A DNA stretch of 18,603 nucleotides from Treponema sp. GTDB lineage: Bacteria; Spirochaetota; Spirochaetia; Treponematales; Breznakiellaceae. Each line of letters opens with the position of its first letter. Positions within the stretch are counted from its first letter, which is position 1. This document shows positions 14,398-18,603 of the stretch, piece after piece. A model generated the notes under the pieces. It did not search any database. It saw only the letters and a program-made list of their open reading frames with translations, and had not been told where the DNA came from. The stretch covers positions 1 to 18,603 of the forward strand of contig JAITRD010000075.1 in NCBI GenBank assembly GCA_031288575.1. Direction: 5' to 3'. The position numbers were made by a program, and so were the translations under genes.

Positions 14398-15756
14398 TCA
14401 GAAAAGATTATCCCCTTCTCCGGCCGGGGGGGCAATTTTCCTCGGCCTGCCTACGCCCCGGGAAACAACGGGGGCGGCGCCTTCCGGCGGATGGGCGCTT
14501 ACCGGTGCGGGAACCTTTTTCAGCTCAGTTCCCCTTGAAAGGCCCGCGTCCCGGATAGCCTTGACCTCAGCCGGTTCCCTCTCAAATTCGAAGGGCTCCT
14601 CTGCGGCGGGCACGCTGGCCGCGGAAGGTGCCGCCGCCGCGGGGGTGCCCGCCGCAGGGGGAATTGCCGCCGCGGGGGACGGCAATTCCCGGCCCGGGAA
14701 TATGATTTTTCGTAATTTTGCCTCTAATTCCCGGGCAAAATCCGGGTTGCTTTCCAGGTACTCCTTGGCATTTTCCCGGCCCTGGCCGACCTTTTCTTCC
14801 CCATAGGAGTACCAAGCCCCTTTTTTATCAATAATCTCGTATTTAACCGCCGCGTCCAGAAGGCTTCCGGTGGCGGAAACTCCCTTGCCAAACATAATTT
14901 CCAATTCCGCCCGCCTGAAAGGAGGGGCTACCTTGTTTTTTACCACCTTGACCCGGACCCGGTTTCCAATGGCATCCGCGTCTCCCTTTTCTATGGTCTC
15001 GGTTTTGCGGACCTCAATCCGCAGGGACGCGTAAAACTTAAGGGCGTTTCCTCCGGTGGTGGTTTCAGGATTGCCGAACATAATTCCGATCTTCATACGG
15101 ATCTGATTGATAAAGATGAGCAGGGTCCTTGATTTGCCAATGATAGCGGTAAGTTTCCGCATAGCCTGGCTCATGAGCCGGGCCTGGAGCCCCATCTGGG
15201 CGTCTCCCATATCCCCGTCGATCTCCGCCTGGGGGGTCAGAGCCGCCACGGAGTCCACCACGAGTACATCCACCGCTCCGGAGCGGACCAGGCTTTCGGT
15301 GATTTCCAGGGCTTGTTCCCCCGAGTCAGGCTGGGACACCCAAAGGTCATCGATATTAACCCCCAGGTTTTTTGCGTAAACCGGGTCCAGGGCATGTTCG
15401 GCATCCACAAAAGCGGAGATGCCCCCTATTTTCTGGGCCTCCGCAATGGCATGGAGCGCCAAGGTGGTTTTTCCCGAAGACTCAGGACCGTAAATCTCGA
15501 TAATCCTTCCCCGGGGATAACCGCCTATTCCCAGGGCTTCATCCAGCAGAATAGACCCTGAGGGGATTACCTCAATTCCCGCAGCGTTATCATGGGTTCC
15601 CAATTTAATCAATGAGCCGGAACCAAATTGTTTTTCAATCCGGAGCCGGGCCGCTTCCAAGGCTTTTTGTTTTTCTTCGCCGGACGCCAGGGGATTAGCT
15701 CTGACTTTCTCTTGAATATTTTCCTTGGATTTTTCACTATCGTTCATTTTTGCCAC
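14398..15756 (-). CDS. recA: Recombinase RecA with long C-terminal extension
   Basis: RecA forms filaments on single-stranded DNA, drives strand exchange and triggers SOS cleavage reactions. The core has Walker A GPESSGKTT (90-98), Walker B VLVVD (164-168), loop 1 (about 177-189, EIDGDMGDAQMG), loop 2 FGNPETTTGG (227-236) and the segment VRVKVVKNKVAPPFR (267-281). Total length is 452 residues, about 100 more than E. coli RecA. The extra part, after about residue 352, is an Ala/Pro-rich low-complexity stretch, then a charged segment, a GRPRK motif (436-440) and the ending AGEGDNLF. The start is GTG at 15756, chosen because GGGGAGG lies 6 nt upstream; an ATG three codons later is too far from it (15 nt). 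The region after the stop (14292-14397) shows no clear terminator. Confidence 0.97.
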   Translation of the reverse strand: MAKMNDSEKSKENIQEKVRANPLASGEEKQKALEAARLRIEKQFGSGSLIKLGTHDNAAGIEVIPSGSILLDEALGIGGYPRGRIIEIYGPESSGKTTLALHAIAEAQKIGGISAFVDAEHALDPVYAKNLGVNIDDLWVSQPDSGEQALEITESLVRSGAVDVLVVDSVAALTPQAEIDGDMGDAQMGLQARLMSQAMRKLTAIIGKSRTLLIFINQIRMKIGIMFGNPETTTGGNALKFYASLRIEVRKTETIEKGDADAIGNRVRVKVVKNKVAPPFRRAELEIMFGKGVSATGSLLDAAVKYEIIDKKGAWYSYGEEKVGQGRENAKEYLESNPDFARELEAKLRKIIFPGRELPSPAAAIPPAAGTPAAAAPSAASVPAAEEPFEFEREPAEVKAIRDAGLSRGTELKKVPAPVSAHPPEGAAPVVSRGVGRPRKIAPPAGEGDNLF

Positions 15757-15769
15757 GCTTTTCCTCCCC
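15754..15769 (-). promoter_or_regulatory. Ribosome binding site that fixes the GTG start of recA
   Basis: On the - strand GGGGAGG (15763-15769) is followed by a 6-nt spacer and GTG (15754-15756). The spacing favours GTG over the in-frame ATG at 15747. Confidence 0.75.
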
Positions 15770-15953
15770 TTTATATATGGCCTTGTCCCGCATTATGCTT
15801 CAATAATATAAAAATAACATAGTTTTTTTTTATTTGCTATTCATAAGACGTACCGGCGGTCAAGTTTTTAGCTTTTTCTTTTATGGCGGGATGCTTTTTC
15901 CCCTATATTTTAAATATCGCTTATGATAAACTGTTAATAGCGGGGTAATCAGG
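15757..15953. other. Divergent recA-prs intergenic regulatory region
   Basis: This 197-bp AT-rich region separates the divergent recA and prs genes and must hold promoters for both. On the recA side, TTGACC (15862-15867, - strand) resembles a -35 box but has no convincing -10 box at 16-18 nt. On the prs side, TATATT (15904-15909) and TATGAT (15922-15927) are -10-like, again without a clear -35. Runs of A/T (about 15815-15835) are prominent. I could not recognise an SOS/LexA operator. Confidence 0.4.
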
Positions 15954-17057
15954 ATGAATGAATTTGTTCTTACGGCCACCCGTTCCATGCGGGGGTATAC
16001 ATCCCGGGTTGTCAGCCATCTGATAAAGTTTCCTAGTTTTTCGCATTTCAAAGATACTATTGACGGCGTTGATATTTTGAGTTCCGATCAGTTTGCGGAC
16101 GGGGAACGGGAAGTTACTATTAATACTTCGATAAGGGGAAAAGACGTTATCCTTTTTACCAGTTCCGCCCGGAATCAGGCCGGCATCGGAACCGATGAAG
16201 CGAAAATTGAGCTTTACCATGCCGTGGATGCCCTGAAGCGCGCCCAGGCTGAAAAGATCATTGTATTTGAACCCTATGTTTCCTGCGCCCGGTCGGATCG
16301 TACGGTCCGCCGCAGTTCCGTAGGGCTTTGGGTTCATTTTAAGATCCTTTCAAGCCTCGGAGCAAAACACATCGTAACCTATCAACTGCATTCGGACAAA
16401 TCTAAATCCATGCTTGATCCGACCCTCTGCGCCATTGACGATGTTCCTGCCCTTACCCTTCTTAAAAGATATCTTTGCGACATCTATATCCGGAATCTGG
16501 AAAGCCTGGAAAAGGTGGTGCGTCCCCATTGGGCCTTTTGTTCCGTTGATGCCGGGGGTGAAAAGCTTGCCCGGGGGTTTGCCAACGCCTTCGGCGCGCC
16601 CCTGGTGGTGGCCCATAAACAGCGGGATTATTCCAAACCTAACAGCATTGAATCCGTTAATATCCTTTCTGCCGAACCTATTGAAGGCAAGGTCCTTTGG
16701 ATAGTGGATGACATGGTAGATACCGCCGGGTCCGTGGAAGGCCTGATCCAGGCTTTGGCCCCCTTTAAGCCCGCCGAAATCAATATTATCGCGGTACACG
16801 CCCTTTTTTCGCCCCCGGCTTCCCAGAGACTGCACCAGCTTTCTGAGAAGGGCCTTTTAAAACGCCTCATTGTATGCGATACGGTCTGTTGTTCCCCCGA
16901 AATGTTCGATAAAATCCCCAATCTTGAAGTGGTCTCTTCGGTTGAATTGTCCGCTAAAATTATCAGAACAATTATTACCAACAATTCCATGGATGAACTC
17001 CTGCGGGTTTTTGACGCGGCGGCTTACCTAAAATCCCCCAATTTGTTTAATCAATAG
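15954..17057 (+). CDS. prs: Divergent ribose-phosphate pyrophosphokinase (PRPP synthetase)
   Basis: The likely reaction is transfer of pyrophosphate from ATP to ribose 5-phosphate, giving PRPP for nucleotide, His and Trp synthesis. Family motifs are recognisable but altered: DQFADGEREV (45-54) for the usual FSDGE, PYVSCARSDRTVRR (107-120) for PYxxYARQDRK, the catalytic loop KQRDYSKPN (222-230), and the PRPP-binding loop VLWIVDDMVDTAGS (247-260). The 367 residues exceed the usual 310-320. The segment QLHSDKSKSML replaces the highly conserved DLHAxQxxGFF, so regulation or substrate contacts may differ. ATG 15954 has GGGG about 8 nt upstream. A plain phosphoribosyltransferase is less likely because both Prs-like halves are present. 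Confidence 0.85.
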   Translation: MNEFVLTATRSMRGYTSRVVSHLIKFPSFSHFKDTIDGVDILSSDQFADGEREVTINTSIRGKDVILFTSSARNQAGIGTDEAKIELYHAVDALKRAQAEKIIVFEPYVSCARSDRTVRRSSVGLWVHFKILSSLGAKHIVTYQLHSDKSKSMLDPTLCAIDDVPALTLLKRYLCDIYIRNLESLEKVVRPHWAFCSVDAGGEKLARGFANAFGAPLVVAHKQRDYSKPNSIESVNILSAEPIEGKVLWIVDDMVDTAGSVEGLIQALAPFKPAEINIIAVHALFSPPASQRLHQLSEKGLLKRLIVCDTVCCSPEMFDKIPNLEVVSSVELSAKIIRTIITNNSMDELLRVFDAAAYLKSPNLFNQ

Positions 17058-17099
17058 GGGCTCTTTTGTTCTTTAATTAGACGAATAGGGACAAGGGGC

Positions 17100-17549
17100 T
17101 TAAAAGTTTTTTTTGGAATCCAGTAAAATGGTTACCGGACCGTCATTAACATAGGAAACCATCATGTGGGCCTGAAAGACGCCGCTTTGGCAGGGAAGGC
17201 CCAGGGCGCGGATTTTTTCCATAAAATATTCATAAAGGGCTTTTGCCTTTTCCGGCCGGGCCGCTTTTGAATAGGAAGGGCGCCTCCCCTTCCGGGCATC
17301 CGCCATCAGGGTAAATTGGGAAACCGTAAGTACCCCCCCGCCGGTTTCAGCGGCGGCAAGGTTCATCTTGCCCTCAGGATCCTCAAAAATCCGGAGGGTT
17401 GTTATTTTTTCAGCAAGGTAATCCGCGTCGGCTTCGGTATCCTCCTCGGCGACTCCCAGATAAACCAAAAGCCCCCAGGCAAGCTCCCCGCTCACCCTGC
17501 CCTCTGCCAAGACGCGGGCGTCCCGGACGCGCTGCACCACCGCCCTCAC
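17100..17549 (-). CDS. dtd: D-aminoacyl-tRNA deacylase
   Basis: Dtd hydrolyses D-amino acids, and glycine mischarged on tRNA-Ala, from tRNAs in the cytosol. The 149 residues match the family length, with the N-terminal MRAVVQRVRDARV, the active-site motif SQFTL (77-81) and the C-terminal Gly137-cisPro138 motif NDGPVT (135-140). The start is a GTG at 17549, preceded by GGGGGGAG about 8 nt upstream. The gene lies 52 nt after a TPR gene and may be co-transcribed with it. Its 3' end converges on prs, 42 nt away, where no hairpin terminator is evident. Confidence 0.95.
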   Translation of the reverse strand: MRAVVQRVRDARVLAEGRVSGELAWGLLVYLGVAEEDTEADADYLAEKITTLRIFEDPEGKMNLAAAETGGGVLTVSQFTLMADARKGRRPSYSKAARPEKAKALYEYFMEKIRALGLPCQSGVFQAHMMVSYVNDGPVTILLDSKKNF

Positions 17550-17601
17550 GGCCCCATCTCCCCCCGGAGCCTGCCGGGGACAAAACCCGGCCTTAAAAGC
17601 C

Positions 17602-18603
17602 TCACCGGACGCCCTTTCCCAAAGAACTTGCCTGGTGGAGGGCTGTCCCTTCCAGCCTGATATCCTGTCCTGACGCGTTAGCCGCCAAAACCGGAACCAC
17701 CTTGCCTAAAATTGCCAGGGGGCGTTCGGGATTTACCGCAATGGCAAAATCAAACACCACCGGCACTATCCCTTCCAGGGTTCTCCGGGTATCATAACCT
17801 ACCAGAAAGTCCAGGGTTGTGGTATTTTGCTGGATGTCCAGGTTAGTGGCCATCCCCTGCCATATTACATAACAATCCCGGTAAAGGACCGGATCCTTGA
17901 TAACCTCCTCATAGGTAAAACGATCCTCCATGGGGGCGTCAAAACTGGGGGTTTCCGTATAGGAAAAAAGGAGCCGGGCCTTGTTTTTTACCGCCTCCGA
18001 GGCATTCGATTCCAGAATACGGTTCAGGGCAACCTTGGCCGCCTCATCCCGTCTTTGCGCAAAAAGATTCTGGGCATCTTCGTAGGTGTTTAAGACTTCG
18101 TTTCTGGTAAGGATATACCGGTAACTGCCGCCGATTTGAACGGGCTCATTCTTTTCTTCCTGCTCCAGGGTGCTGGTGGAAAGGCCCTCCCTTTCGATAC
18201 CCCGCAGGAAGGGCAGGGACAGGATATGCAATTTAATAAGAACGCTCCCCGTGAGGCCCAGGATGAACAGGGCGCATACCAGGGGAATCCATATCCGGCT
18301 CCAGGTTAAAGGAAGGGACGGAATGGGAGGATAAAGCCCGGGGAGCCCCCCGGATTCGATCCAGCGGGAAAGATTTTCATGTCCCGCATACTTGCGAATT
18401 ATCCGGAGCGCTTTTTTTGCGATCCGGTTTTGCTCGTCTAATTCCTGCACTTCAAGGTAGAAATCTACCGCACGATCCGTTTCGCCCCGGCGGAGGTAGA
18501 GAACCGCCAAACCCAATAACACCAGGGGATCCCGGATTTTTATGTCCCGGGCCTGTTTGAAATAGACATGGGCTCCCCCAAAATCCCCGGTATAGAGGCA
18601 GGA
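17602..18603 (-). CDS. TPR-containing single-pass membrane protein, 5' end outside window
   Basis: The frame is open to the right edge of the window, giving 333 visible residues; the GTG at 18522 is internal, because TPR-like sequence (CLYTGDFGGAHVYFKQA) continues upstream of it. Visible residues about 1-65 look like TPR helices (GLAVLYLRRGETDRAVDFYL). A membrane helix follows at about 105-124 (IWIPLVCALFILGLTGSVLI), then a C-terminal domain of about 200 residues that I do not recognise. It contains FTYEEVIKDPVLYRDCYVIW and IVPVVFDFAIAVNPERPLAI. Orientation of the TPR part (cytoplasmic or not) cannot be told from the fragment. The gene ends 52 nt before dtd. Confidence 0.75.
   Translation of the reverse strand, partial: SCLYTGDFGGAHVYFKQARDIKIRDPLVLLGLAVLYLRRGETDRAVDFYLEVQELDEQNRIAKKALRIIRKYAGHENLSRWIESGGLPGLYPPIPSLPLTWSRIWIPLVCALFILGLTGSVLIKLHILSLPFLRGIEREGLSTSTLEQEEKNEPVQIGGSYRYILTRNEVLNTYEDAQNLFAQRRDEAAKVALNRILESNASEAVKNKARLLFSYTETPSFDAPMEDRFTYEEVIKDPVLYRDCYVIWQGMATNLDIQQNTTTLDFLVGYDTRRTLEGIVPVVFDFAIAVNPERPLAILGKVVPVLAANASGQDIRLEGTALHQASSLGKGVR

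Noticed and set aside
17040..17115. Possible terminator between prs and dtd: a T-run at about 17106-17113 and two AGGGGCT copies.
   Set aside because: The AGGGGCT copies are direct, not inverted, and no GC-rich stem precedes the T-run.

Overview
The window looks like a spirochaete chromosome, most likely a Treponema of the insect-gut or environmental type. Pointers are the fused cytidylate kinase/ribosomal protein S1 gene (a fusion I recall from Treponema), a mreC-mreD-mrdA-rodA cluster, a fused radical SAM/DUF2344 gene behind rodA, a divergent PRPP synthetase, and base composition near 50% GC as judged by eye. The species call is inference. Nearly all of the sequence is coding; no gene-free stretch exceeds 300 bases, and I see no tRNA, rRNA, CRISPR array, insertion sequence or prophage.

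Left part, + strand (1-6569): the rod-elongation operon. The end of mreC is followed by mreD, mrdA (PBP2) and rodA with gaps or overlaps of 11, -1 and -1 nt, then, 5 nt later, an 809-residue radical SAM protein carrying a C-terminal DUF2344 domain. The first four genes build lateral cell-wall peptidoglycan; the fifth probably acts in RNA or ribosome-related modification, but its reaction is not known to me.

Middle, - strand (14328 down to 6701): seven tightly packed genes read leftwards: scpA, scpB, an RluB/RsuA-type pseudouridine synthase, cmk-rpsA, a GAF/AAA+/Fis-type sigma54 activator, a membrane-anchored TPR protein and a lipoprotein. Every junction overlaps or is separated by at most 14 nt, so they may form one transcript. 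A promoter-like element just before scpA has its -10 box 8 nt from the ATG (a leaderless-looking start) and a perfect 10-bp palindrome between its -35 and -10 boxes. The cmk-rpsA fusion holds a strong internal ribosome binding site and ATG exactly at the domain junction, which could yield free S1.

Right part: recA (- strand, GTG start, long Ala/Pro-rich tail ending in a GRPRK motif and an acidic tip with terminal Phe) lies back to back with a divergent ribose-phosphate pyrophosphokinase gene (+). Then come dtd (D-aminoacyl-tRNA deacylase, -) and the 3' part of a TPR/transmembrane protein gene (-) that runs off the window.

Most of the content is housekeeping. The points most worth a second look are the cmk-rpsA internal start, the palindromic leaderless scpA promoter and its possible 7-gene operon, the RecA tail, the Cys/His cluster in PBP2, and the unassigned sigma54 activator/TPR/lipoprotein set.
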